36,244 bases of DNA. Origin: Verrucomicrobiota bacterium. GTDB taxonomy: Bacteria > Verrucomicrobiota > Verrucomicrobiia > Limisphaerales > Fontisphaeraceae. Under the pieces are notes generated by a model. The model did no database searches. It had not been told where the DNA came from and saw nothing but the letters and a program-made list of their open reading frames with translations. Below are positions 26,183 to 34,039 of this stretch, one piece after another. The position numbers and the translations under genes are program-made. The first letter of the stretch is position 1, and each line of letters starts with the position of its first letter. The stretch spans positions 1 to 36,244 of the forward strand of contig JBAXGN010000069.1 in assembly GCA_037139415.1 (NCBI GenBank), given 5' to 3'.

Positions 26183-28450
26183 ATGCGCAGCACTTGGAAA
26201 TATCTATGGAACCTTGGGATGGTTTTACTGGGGACGATATCCGTCTTGGCCGGTGAAGAGCCGCCCATGATTCCGGTAGGGCTGGATGCCTATCGCATGT
26301 GGGAGCGCTGGCCGTATCAGCGGATCGGCGCGCGTGCCTACATGCGCAGCACGTATGACCGGCGCGGCGGCAATGAAGGAGCGGACGCCAGCCATTTCCT
26401 TTATCAACTCGCGGATGATTTCAATGTCACTCTGGATGTCGAGGGGCCGGGAATCCTGTGCTTTGCGCGTTACAATCATTGGCATGGCAGTCCCTGGCAT
26501 TACGTCGTGGACGGCCAGGATCATCTCCTCCAGGAGACCGGCACCGCCGATCCTGTGAACGCGAAGAAAACCCTGACCCGCACGACCTTCCTGCCGGAGA
26601 ACCTGCTCCCGGAACCCCTGGCCTGGACCTGGTCCACCACCAAAGGCGCTGATTTAATGTGGGTGCCGATGGGTTTTGAAAAATCCTTCCGCATGGCGTA
26701 TTCGCGGACACGGTATGGCACCGGGTACTACATCTATCACCAATACGTGCGCGGCGCAAACCTGTCGCAGCCCATTCAAGCCTGGGATGGCAAGAACCCG
26801 CCCGATGGCGATGTGCTGGCGTTAATCAACCGCGCAGGTACGGATCTTACCACCGATTCCAAAACCATAAACAAAACGCCGCAACAGGCGTCCAATACGG
26901 TGGTCGGAGTGCTGCAAGAAGGTAAACCGCAGGTGCTGGCTACGCTGGCAGATGGCCCGGCCACCTTGAGAAAACTGGAATTCACCGTCAGCCGGGAACA
27001 TGCGCTCAAATTTGGACGCGCCCGCTTGCGAATCACATGGGATGGTCGTCCGCAACCGTCGGTGGACGCGCCGCTGGCCCTGTTCTTTGGCGCCGGGGTT
27101 CTTTATAATCGCAATCAACAGCCCTATCTGGTCAAAGGGTTTCCGGTGCATATTCGGTATCAGGATGACTCGGTCACCCTGGCCTGCTATTTTCCCATGC
27201 CGTATTTCCGTTCGGTGCGCCTCGAACTCGTTGGCGAAGACGGATCGGCCATCCCGTTCCAGTGCCAGTACCGCACCGCAGCCCTGGCTGATCCAGCCAA
27301 CCACGTCGGGTATTTCCACGCCACCTACCGCGACCATGCCACCCCGGAACCCGGCAAGGACCTCGTGTTGCTGGACACCAAACAGGCCGAAGGCGGCGGC
27401 GATTGGACCGGCAGCTTTGTGGGCATGTCCTGGATTTTCTCGGATCGCGGCGTGTTGAGTACCCTGGAAGGCGACCCGCGCTTTTTCTTCGATGACAGCC
27501 AGTCGCCCCAGGCGTACGGGACCGGCACCGAGGAATGGGGCGGCGGCGGGGATTACTGGGGCGGCCAGAACATGACGCTGCCGTTCGCCGGACATCCCGT
27601 CGGCGCGCGCAACACCAACAGCGCCAAATGCCCGGAAGACCTGATTCAATCCGCCTATCGCTTTCTATTGGCGGACCTGATGCCGTTCGGTAAAAACGCG
27701 CGCATCCAACTGGAACATGGCGGTGTCAATGAATCCACCGAACATTACCAAAGCGTGGTGTATTGGTACGGGCTGCCCGGCGCATCACTCGTGCAAACCG
27801 ATTCCCTGAAAATCGGCGATGACACCAGCGAGCAACGTCACCGCTACCACTCTCCGCAAGCCTCGGCACCATATTCCATCACCTCCCGCTACGAGTTGGG
27901 ACCGGACACCCTTCGCACCCCGACCAAAGGCGATGCGGAAGGGGGTGGCAACAAGTCTGCGGTATTGGAAATCTTTCCGGCGCATACCGACATAGGCCGC
28001 CAAACCACTGGCACTTCGGAATTCACGCTCAAACTGCAACCGGACAATTTCGGCGTTCTGTTGCGCCGCACCCTGGATTATCAATTTCCCAATCAACGCG
28101 CGGAAATTTTCGTGGCCGAGGAAAAGGATGGCCAAGCGGGCGAATTTCAACCCGCCGGAGTGTGGTACCTGGCCGGGGCAAACACCTGCGTGTATTCCAA
28201 TCCCAAAGAGGAATTGGGCGCCACGCAACATAATGTTCAGACCTCCAACCGCCGGTTCCGCGATGACGAGTTCCTGGTTCCGCGCGACCTGACGGCCGGG
28301 CGCACCACCATTCGCGTGCGGGTAAAATTTACTCCGAAAAACATCCCCTTATTCCCCGGCCATCCTCTGGCTGAGCAGGCCTGGAGCGAAATCCGTTACG
28401 ACGCCTATTGCTGGGTCATGCCACCCATGCCGGGCTCTGGGAAGAAATAG
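26183..28450 (+). CDS. Secreted DUF2961 / GH172 family glycosidase
   Basis: Protein of 755 residues with a Sec signal peptide (about residues 1-24, hydrophobic LWNLGMVLLGTISVLAG). DUF2961 landmarks are YRMWERWPYQRIGARAYMRS followed by a jelly-roll segment, RFFFDD, and the acidic GTGTEEWGGGGDYWGG block (Glu450/Glu451). The ending PFGKNARIQLEHGGVNE also fits. The family is CAZy GH172, whose characterised members act on fructofuranosides and arabinofuranosides. It is probably periplasmic or extracellular. The protein is longer than minimal DUF2961 proteins because of a second C-terminal beta domain. No SusC/SusD-like transporter is adjacent. Substrate not predictable here. Confidence 0.85.
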   Translation: MRSTWKYLWNLGMVLLGTISVLAGEEPPMIPVGLDAYRMWERWPYQRIGARAYMRSTYDRRGGNEGADASHFLYQLADDFNVTLDVEGPGILCFARYNHWHGSPWHYVVDGQDHLLQETGTADPVNAKKTLTRTTFLPENLLPEPLAWTWSTTKGADLMWVPMGFEKSFRMAYSRTRYGTGYYIYHQYVRGANLSQPIQAWDGKNPPDGDVLALINRAGTDLTTDSKTINKTPQQASNTVVGVLQEGKPQVLATLADGPATLRKLEFTVSREHALKFGRARLRITWDGRPQPSVDAPLALFFGAGVLYNRNQQPYLVKGFPVHIRYQDDSVTLACYFPMPYFRSVRLELVGEDGSAIPFQCQYRTAALADPANHVGYFHATYRDHATPEPGKDLVLLDTKQAEGGGDWTGSFVGMSWIFSDRGVLSTLEGDPRFFFDDSQSPQAYGTGTEEWGGGGDYWGGQNMTLPFAGHPVGARNTNSAKCPEDLIQSAYRFLLADLMPFGKNARIQLEHGGVNESTEHYQSVVYWYGLPGASLVQTDSLKIGDDTSEQRHRYHSPQASAPYSITSRYELGPDTLRTPTKGDAEGGGNKSAVLEIFPAHTDIGRQTTGTSEFTLKLQPDNFGVLLRRTLDYQFPNQRAEIFVAEEKDGQAGEFQPAGVWYLAGANTCVYSNPKEELGATQHNVQTSNRRFRDDEFLVPRDLTAGRTTIRVRVKFTPKNIPLFPGHPLAEQAWSEIRYDAYCWVMPPMPGSGKK

Positions 28451-28471
28451 GGCCATCCCTTTTTGATATAA

Positions 28472-28506
28472 TTGCATTGCGCTACCTTCCATGCTAGGAT
28501 ACGTAT
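28472..28506 (+). promoter_or_regulatory. Promoter and possible operator of the toxin-antitoxin operon
   Basis: TTGCAT (28472-28477) and TAGGAT (28495-28500) are 17 nt apart, with a TGn extended -10 (28492-28494). An 8-bp palindrome ATACGTAT (28499-28506) overlaps the -10 end and start region. This is a good position for autorepression by the antitoxin. Confidence 0.45.
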
Positions 28507-28513
28507 ATTTGTT

Positions 28514-28765
28514 ATGCATTCTACAATCACAGTCTCGGACCTGCAAAAGCAGACGCCCAAAATCGTGCGCGAGATCGAGCGCCAGGGCATGTGTGGCGTG
28601 ACGCGCAACGGCCGTTTGGCGGCCTTCCTGATTTCCAAATCCAAAGTGGAGGCGATGATTGAGACCATGGAAATCCTTGCCGATCCGGAAGCCATGAAGG
28701 CCATCCGGGAGTTTGAGTCCGGAAAAATGACCACCAAAAGCGTGGAGTCTCTGGATGAAAACTAA
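28514..28765 (+). CDS. Phd/YefM-type antitoxin
   Basis: Small protein of 83 residues. The N-terminal part (STITVSDLQKQTPKIVREIERQGMCGVTRNGRLAAFLISKSKVEAM) has the Phd/YefM DNA-binding fold pattern: strand, two helices, then a turn with RNG..A.LI. The C-terminal acidic tail would wrap the toxin. ATG 28514 is preferred over an in-frame upstream codon at 28472 that falls in the promoter. It overlaps the toxin gene by 11 nt, the classical antitoxin-first order. Confidence 0.8.
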   Translation: MHSTITVSDLQKQTPKIVREIERQGMCGVTRNGRLAAFLISKSKVEAMIETMEILADPEAMKAIREFESGKMTTKSVESLDEN

Positions 28766-29051
28766 GGTCCTGGTGTCTTCTCAGGTGGAGTGCTTTGTCA
28801 AATCCCTCGCTCCCGAACCGCGTCGTCTCCTCATCCGGGCCATTAAAGGTTTGGCGCTCGACAAAGGCGACCGGAAATTATTGGAGGGAAAACTTTCCGG
28901 TTACCAGCGGCTGCGCGTTTCCGGAATGAGGGTTGTGTACAAGGAAATCTCGCAGGCTGGCGTGCGTCAGATCGTTTGCATTTATGTCAATTATCGTAGC
29001 GTGGTGTATGAAATGTTCACGCAACTGCTCGCCGACCAATTGCTGGATTGA
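28755..29051 (+). CDS. RelE/ParE-superfamily toxin
   Basis: Protein of 98 residues with the RelE/ParE pattern: LVSSQVECFVKSLAPEPRRLLIRAIKGL, then the strands KLLEGKLSGYQRLRVSGMRVVYKE and VRQIVCIYVNYRSVVYE. RLRV..MRVVYK holds the basic residues that in RelE-type toxins contact mRNA in the ribosomal A site. Whether it is a ribosome-dependent RNase or a gyrase inhibitor cannot be told. It overlaps the antitoxin gene, so translation is coupled. Confidence 0.8.
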   Translation: MKTKVLVSSQVECFVKSLAPEPRRLLIRAIKGLALDKGDRKLLEGKLSGYQRLRVSGMRVVYKEISQAGVRQIVCIYVNYRSVVYEMFTQLLADQLLD

Positions 29052-29069
29052 GATTGGATCACAATCTCA
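29049..29069. terminator. Hairpin between convergent toxin and araC genes
   Basis: A perfect 8-bp inverted repeat, TGAGATTG (29049-29056) and CAATCTCA (29062-29069) with a 5-nt loop, fills the 20-nt gap between two convergent stop codons. It could act as a bidirectional terminator, but has no clear T tract. Confidence 0.35.
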
Positions 29070-29071
29070 GA

Positions 29072-29941
29072 TTACCCCTCCCTACGGTTCACCAAGCTAC
29101 GGTATTCAAGCGGCTTGAGCTTGATCCGCCGACGGAACTGACGGTGGAAATGCGCGAGGTTGGTGAAACCGCACGCCAGGGCAATATTCGTGACGGATTG
29201 CTCTTCCTCAGCCAGCATCCGGCAGGCGCGGCCCACCCGCAGCTCATTGATGAAATCCGGCAGCGTGCGGCCCGTGCGGGTCTTGAAATAGCGGCTGAAA
29301 CTGACCGGCGCCAAGTGCACCATCCGGGCCAGGGTATCCCGATGAATTTCCTCATCGAGGTGCTGGATGATATACGTGCAGACCTGGCTCAGGCGCTGTT
29401 CATCCACCAGATTGTGTTCCGGCACAAACCCGGCGGACGCCATGGGTTCCAGATCAGGGGATTGCGACAACAGGTCCAGAATCTCCAGCAAATCCACAAT
29501 GCGCCGCAAGCCGTGCCCCTGCGCAATGGCCCGCACCTTGGGCGCCACCCGCTCCCGGGTCGCCCCCTTGATCATCAGGCCGCGACGGGCGTTCGCAAAC
29601 AGGTTGCGCACCGGCGTCATCTCCGGCAGTTGCAGGAAGCCGTCCCCGAGAAAATTTTCACGGAAGTTGAGGGTGATGAAGTGGATTTCCTTGCGGGGTC
29701 CCTTGCCAAAATCATCATGATGCCACAGGTGCGGCAGGCTGGACCCGATCAAGACCAACTCCCCCGGCTTGAGCGGCGCAATGTTGTCCCCGACGATCCG
29801 GTAACCGTGCCCGCTCAGCAGCAGGGTCATCTGCAACTCGGGATGGACATGCCAGCCGATGTCGAAGGCCGGCTGGCAGCGTTCCTTGCAGGCGAACGAT
29901 TCATCCGCTTTTTTGGCGATGATTTCGTAGATCGGTTTCAT
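29072..29941 (-). CDS. AraC family transcriptional regulator
   Basis: Protein of 289 residues. The N-terminal half is a cupin-like ligand domain (FDIGWHVHPELQMTLLLSGHGYRIVGD, residues ~26-51, then LKPGELVLIGSSLPHLW). The C-terminal ~100 residues carry the paired AraC helix-turn-helices: EEIHRDTLARMVHLAPVSFSRYFKTRTG and SVTNIALACGFTNLAHFHRQFRRR. This form is typical of regulators responding to sugars or sugar derivatives. It is divergent from the sugar operon starting at 30377 and is its most likely regulator. Confidence 0.9.
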   Translation of the reverse strand: MKPIYEIIAKKADESFACKERCQPAFDIGWHVHPELQMTLLLSGHGYRIVGDNIAPLKPGELVLIGSSLPHLWHHDDFGKGPRKEIHFITLNFRENFLGDGFLQLPEMTPVRNLFANARRGLMIKGATRERVAPKVRAIAQGHGLRRIVDLLEILDLLSQSPDLEPMASAGFVPEHNLVDEQRLSQVCTYIIQHLDEEIHRDTLARMVHLAPVSFSRYFKTRTGRTLPDFINELRVGRACRMLAEEEQSVTNIALACGFTNLAHFHRQFRRRIKLKPLEYRSLVNRREG

Positions 29942-30024
29942 CAGTATGCCATGCGCGTCTTTTCCATACCATGCCAGATGCCCGAAACCACGGCAAGCCC
30001 GGATGCTACAAAAGTATCTAAACT

Positions 30025-30043
30025 GGCTACGCTACGCGTAGCC
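30025..30043. repeat. Hairpin GGCTACGC-TAC-GCGTAGCC
   Basis: Perfect 8-bp inverted repeat with a 3-nt loop. Both a REP-like element and a regulator-binding palindrome are possible. Confidence 0.5.
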
Positions 30044-30106
30044 GGAATTGCGCCGTTGGAGCATGCTGACCATCAGATGACCATGTGTTGGACAACGAAT
30101 ACGATG

Positions 30107-30135
30107 GCCGGAAACGGGATTTGCCGTTTCCCGGC
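30107..30135. repeat. GC-rich bulged hairpin upstream of the sugar operon
   Basis: GCCGGAAACGG (30107-30117) pairs with CCGTTTCCCGGC (30124-30135) around a 6-nt loop, with one bulged base. No T tract follows, so a terminator is unlikely. Confidence 0.45.
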
Positions 30136-30159
30136 GACCACCGTCGTTGGCAACACAGT

Positions 30160-30332
30160 TAAATCCGAAGCTCGAAATCCGAAACCCGAAAGAACTCCGA
30201 AGGCCGAATACCGAAAAGAAGGTAGCAGTTGGACATTTGCAGTTCCAACCCCATCAACTCTAGTTCCTGTCTCGCAGGTTTGGTTTCGGATTTCGGGTTT
30301 CTTTCGGATTTCGGCGTTCGGAATTCGGTTTT
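30160..30332. repeat. Inverted pair of CCGAA-rich degenerate repeats
   Basis: The left block (about 30160-30218) is built from CCGAA and CGAAATCCGAAA units on the plus strand. The right block (about 30283-30332) is the same unit on the minus strand. Similar runs occur near 7028-7050 and 7147-7175. Confidence 0.6.
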
Positions 30333-30376
30333 CCCCAGAAACTTTACCATAAACAACTAACCTCAATCCCTCATCC

Positions 30377-31690
30377 ATGAACCACACTCCCCTTCCCCAG
30401 ACTGCCGACGTTTCCCGTCGCAGCTTTTTAACCACTTCCGGCGGTCTCGCCCTTGGTTCAGCCGTATTGGCGGGCTTTCCCTCAAGCCTGACCAGCGCCG
30501 AGTCCTCGCAAAAGCTGCGCGTGGGCCTCATCGGTTGCGGCGGACGCGGCACCGGCGCGGCCAAGCAGGCCTTGAGCGCCGATCCCAACGTGGTATTGAC
30601 GGCGGTGGGCGACGCGTTTGAAGACCGCCTCAAAACCAGCCTGAACGCCCTCAAAGCCGACAGCAAGATTGGCAGCCAGGTGCAGGTGCAGTCCGATCAT
30701 TGTTTCCTCGGGCTGGACGCCTACCAGAAGGTGATTGCCAGTGATGTGGATGTGGTATTGCTCACCACCCCGCCCGGCTTCCGCCCGCTGCACATCAAGA
30801 CTGCCATTGAAGCCGGCAAGCATGTCTTCGCCGAGAAACCCATGGCAGTGGACGGCCCGGGCGTGCGCTCCGTGCTGGCCAGCGCAGCCGAGGCCAAGAA
30901 ACGCAACCTGGCATTGGGAGCGGGCTTTTGCTGGCGCTACAACCTGGCGGAACGGGCCGGGTTCGAGCAAATTCATCAGGGTGCCATCGGCGACGTGCGC
31001 ACCATTTACGGCACCTACAACACCGGCTCGCTGTGGTCCAAACCGCGCCAGCCGGAATGGAGCGACATGGAATGGCAGCTCCGCAACTGGCTCTATCTCA
31101 CCTGGCTTTCGGGCGATCACCTGGTCGAGCAGGCGGCACATGCCGTGGATTGGATGTGCTGGGCCATGAAGAGCGAGCCGCCCGCCAAATGCGTCGGCAC
31201 CGGTGGTCGTCAGGTGCGCACGGATGCAGCCTACGGGCACATCTACGACCACTTTGCCGTCACCTACGAATGGGCCAACGGCTCGCGCGGTTTCATCTTC
31301 TGCCGCCAACAGGCCAACTGCGCGAATGACAATTCCCTGACCGTCTATGGCAGCAAAGGCGTGGCGCGCATTCTGGGCTTTGGTGGGATGCCCTCCATCA
31401 AGGGCGACACCGAATGGCGCTATCGCGGCCCGCGCCCGGACATGTACCAGGTGGAACACAACGAACTCTTCGCCTCCATTCGCGCCGGCAAACCGATCAA
31501 TGACGGCGTCTGGATGGCGCACAGCACGCTGACCGCCATCATGGGGCGCATGGCGGCTTATACCGGCAAGGAAATCACCTGGGAAAAAGCGTTGAACTCG
31601 CAGGAGAGCCTCATGCCGGAAAAGGTGGCGTTGAACGCCTCGCTGCCCGTGCCGCCCATCGCCATTCCCGGCATTACTCCGTTTAGTTGA
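30377..31690 (+). CDS. Tat-exported Gfo/Idh/MocA family oxidoreductase
   Basis: Protein of 437 residues. It begins with a twin-arginine signal (VSRRSFLTTSGGLALGSAVLAG, residues ~12-33), so it is exported folded, presumably with its cofactor. The Rossmann motif VGLIGCGGRGTG follows near residue 51. The family EKP motif with the catalytic lysine is Glu153-Lys154-Pro155, and a histidine-containing helix EQAAHAVDWMCWAM lies further on. Such enzymes oxidise or reduce sugar hydroxyls with NAD(P), some recycling the cofactor internally. It is first of five closely spaced plus-strand genes (gap to the next 21 nt). Substrate unknown; an exported 3-keto-sugar-forming dehydrogenase is one possibility. 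Confidence 0.88.
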   Translation: MNHTPLPQTADVSRRSFLTTSGGLALGSAVLAGFPSSLTSAESSQKLRVGLIGCGGRGTGAAKQALSADPNVVLTAVGDAFEDRLKTSLNALKADSKIGSQVQVQSDHCFLGLDAYQKVIASDVDVVLLTTPPGFRPLHIKTAIEAGKHVFAEKPMAVDGPGVRSVLASAAEAKKRNLALGAGFCWRYNLAERAGFEQIHQGAIGDVRTIYGTYNTGSLWSKPRQPEWSDMEWQLRNWLYLTWLSGDHLVEQAAHAVDWMCWAMKSEPPAKCVGTGGRQVRTDAAYGHIYDHFAVTYEWANGSRGFIFCRQQANCANDNSLTVYGSKGVARILGFGGMPSIKGDTEWRYRGPRPDMYQVEHNELFASIRAGKPINDGVWMAHSTLTAIMGRMAAYTGKEITWEKALNSQESLMPEKVALNASLPVPPIAIPGITPFS

Positions 31691-31711
31691 TCCTGACTCA
31701 ACCGGAAGCCT

Positions 31712-33130
31712 ATGAGCACCACCATTCCTGCTGACTTGTTTAACCAGGCCATCCCGGCCGTCAAACCGCGACTCGACCCGGCGTTTCGTCCGGCCGTGCT
31801 CGTCAACCGGGTTTTCCGTCGGCTGGCGCGTGAAAGCGGCGCGGGCGTGCCGGTGCGGTTGGCCTTGGAGCAGGCCGATGGCTCGGTCTTTCATCACGCC
31901 ACGGAAATCCTGCCGGCCGCGCACCCCCTGGCGGCCGCCAATTTCCTCCACCTGGAGCGCATGGTGAAATTCCTCATGTGGTCGCGCGGCGGATACCGGG
32001 TCTATGTGGATGGTCCTGCCGACTTGGGGACACAATTGCAGCGACACTTCACCGACACGGCCACCGGACGGTTTGATGCCGACATCATGGGCACCCGCAT
32101 TTACGAACATCCCTTTGAAGTCGTCCTGACGCGGGACCTGCCCAGGGAACACGCCGCCACCATGCCGTTGGGGCGGCACCTCGACGGCTGCCGCATCGGC
32201 TTCGATCTCGGCGGCAGCGACCGCAAAGTGGCGGCGGTGATTGATGGCAATGTGGTCTTCAGCGAAGAAACCGTTTGGGACCCATATCATCAGCCGGACC
32301 CGCAATATCATTTCGACGGCATCATGGACTCGCTCCGCAAAGCGGCGGCCCACCTGCCCAAAGTGGAAGCCATCGGCGGCAGTGCCGCCGGCGTCTATGT
32401 GAACAACCAGGTCAAAGTGGCCTCGCTGTTCCGGGGTGTGCCGGCGGATGTATTCCAGAAGCGCGTCAAGCGCATGTTCTTTGACGTGCAAAAGGCGTGG
32501 GGCGGCATCCCGCTGGAAGTGGTGAACGATGGTGAAGTGACCGCGCTGGCCGGCTCCATGTCGGCGGGCCGCAACGGAGTGCTCGGCTTGGCGCTGGGGA
32601 CCAGCCAGGCCGCCGGCTACGTCAACAACGAGGGCAACATCACCTCGTGGCTGAATGAACTGGCCTTTGCACCGGTGGATTACGCCCCCCAAGCGCCGTG
32701 CGACGAATGGAGCGGCGATGCCGGTTGCGGCGTGCAATATTTCTCCCAACAGGCAGTGGGGCGGCTGCTTGCTCCCGCCGGGATTTCCCTGCCAGCGGAG
32801 CTGCCCCTGCCCAAGAAACTCAAGGAAGTGCAGAAGCTCATGGAACAAGGAGACCGCCGTACCCACAAAATCTTTGAGACCATCGGCGTTTATCTCGGGT
32901 ACGCCATTGCGCATTATGCCGAATTGTACGCATTCCAGAACGTCCTGATTCTGGGGCGCGTCACCAGCGGTTGTGGCGGGGAAATCATCCTGTTCCAAGC
33001 CCGGCACGTGTTGGATACAGAATTTCGGGACTTATCGCAACACGTCACTTTGATGACGCCGGATGAAAAAGACAAACGCCACGGCCAAGCCATCGCCGCC
33101 GCCAGCCTGCCCAAAATTCAACGTGCCTGA
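31712..33130 (+). CDS. ROK-like sugar kinase/ATPase with N-terminal extension
   Basis: Protein of 472 residues, well above the ~300 of ordinary ROK sugar kinases. About 160 extra N-terminal residues of unknown fold precede the actin-like domain. That domain shows a phosphate-1 loop GFDLGGSDRKVAAVIDG (Asp165-Ser169), EAIGGSAAGV, and the catalytic-type aspartate Asp273 in VVNDGEVTALAG. The usual ROK zinc motif CxCGxxGCxE is replaced by a degenerate region with only Cys330 and Cys339 (PCDEWSGDAGCGVQYFS). It is cytoplasmic. Within a sugar operon it could phosphorylate the intermediate made by its neighbours; a non-kinase regulatory role is also possible because it lacks the classical zinc site. 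Confidence 0.7.
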   Translation: MSTTIPADLFNQAIPAVKPRLDPAFRPAVLVNRVFRRLARESGAGVPVRLALEQADGSVFHHATEILPAAHPLAAANFLHLERMVKFLMWSRGGYRVYVDGPADLGTQLQRHFTDTATGRFDADIMGTRIYEHPFEVVLTRDLPREHAATMPLGRHLDGCRIGFDLGGSDRKVAAVIDGNVVFSEETVWDPYHQPDPQYHFDGIMDSLRKAAAHLPKVEAIGGSAAGVYVNNQVKVASLFRGVPADVFQKRVKRMFFDVQKAWGGIPLEVVNDGEVTALAGSMSAGRNGVLGLALGTSQAAGYVNNEGNITSWLNELAFAPVDYAPQAPCDEWSGDAGCGVQYFSQQAVGRLLAPAGISLPAELPLPKKLKEVQKLMEQGDRRTHKIFETIGVYLGYAIAHYAELYAFQNVLILGRVTSGCGGEIILFQARHVLDTEFRDLSQHVTLMTPDEKDKRHGQAIAAASLPKIQRA

Positions 33131-33145
33131 ACCCATTTTAATCCT

Positions 33146-34003
33146 ATGAATCCTTACCTGTCCTATGTCAGTTCGTTTATCCGGCTGGTTTCCGAGGGCA
33201 AATCCCTGCCGCTGGGCAACATTCCTCCCTGCCAGCGCACCGCCACCCGCCCCGGCGCGCCGGTGGCGCTGATCTTCTCGCCACACCCGGACGATGAATG
33301 CATCATCGGCGGGCTGGCCTTGCGCCTGATGCGCGAATCCGGTTTTCGCGTCATCAACATCGCCGTCACCCAGGGCAGCAACCAGGAACGCCAGCAACCC
33401 CGGCTGACCGAGCTTCTCAACGCCTGCAACTGGATCGGCTTTGAGTTGGAACAGACCGCCCCGAACGGGCTGGAAAAAATCACGCCAAAAACCCGCAACG
33501 CGGACCCCGCCCATTGGGTCGCCGCCGTGAACGTGATCGCTGGCACCCTCAGCCGCCTGCAACCGCGCGTTATCCTATACCCGCATGAACTTGACTGGAA
33601 CGGCACTCACATTGGCACCCATCACCTTGTCATGGATGCGCTGAAAACTCTGCCCGTCGACTTCCGCTGCCACCTGGTGGAAACCGAATTCTGGGGCCAG
33701 ATGATGTCCCCCAACCTGCTGGTGGAATTAAGCGCGAAAGATCTTGCTGACCTTTTGGCCGCCCTGTCGTATCATGTCGGTGAAGTGTTGCGAAACCCCT
33801 ATCACTTGCGTTTGCCTGCCTGGATGCAGGACAACGTGCGACGCGGTGCGGAACTGGTCGGCGGCCAGGGCGGCGCGGCGCCGGATTACCAGTTTGGCAC
33901 GCTCTACCGCGTGTTGAAATGGACCCGGGGTCGCGTGGAACCGGCCTACACCGGCGGAAAACAAATCAGCGCCAGCGATAATCCGGGAACGCTCTTTGCT
34001 TGA
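33146..34003 (+). CDS. PIG-L family deacetylase
   Basis: Protein of 285 residues with the LmbE/PIG-L zinc site. HPDDE lies at 47-51 (His47 and Asp50 as ligands) and a later histidine cluster NGTHIGTHH has His155/His159 as the likely third ligand. Family members remove N-acetyl groups from GlcNAc-containing glycoconjugates such as mycothiol and bacillithiol precursors. No signal peptide is seen. It lies 15 nt after the ROK-like gene and before a second oxidoreductase, which suggests an acetylated sugar or amino-sugar intermediate in this pathway (inference). Confidence 0.85.
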   Translation: MNPYLSYVSSFIRLVSEGKSLPLGNIPPCQRTATRPGAPVALIFSPHPDDECIIGGLALRLMRESGFRVINIAVTQGSNQERQQPRLTELLNACNWIGFELEQTAPNGLEKITPKTRNADPAHWVAAVNVIAGTLSRLQPRVILYPHELDWNGTHIGTHHLVMDALKTLPVDFRCHLVETEFWGQMMSPNLLVELSAKDLADLLAALSYHVGEVLRNPYHLRLPAWMQDNVRRGAELVGGQGGAAPDYQFGTLYRVLKWTRGRVEPAYTGGKQISASDNPGTLFA

Positions 34004-34039
34004 AATCCCTTTAAACAACCAATCAACCCCATCATTCTT

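Larger units (their letters stand above)
29942..30376. other. Divergent regulatory spacer with hairpins and inverted CCGAA repeats
   Basis: No gene. It holds an 8-bp hairpin at 30025-30043, a GC-rich bulged hairpin at 30107-30135 and two oppositely oriented CCGAA-rich repeat blocks (about 30160-30218 and 30283-30332). It must contain the promoters of araC and of the sugar operon; none could be singled out. Confidence 0.5.

Noticed and set aside
30482-33007. Minus-strand open frame of 841 codons
   Set aside because: It is antisense to the Gfo/Idh/MocA and ROK-like genes, has His/Arg-rich shadow composition and shows no domain.
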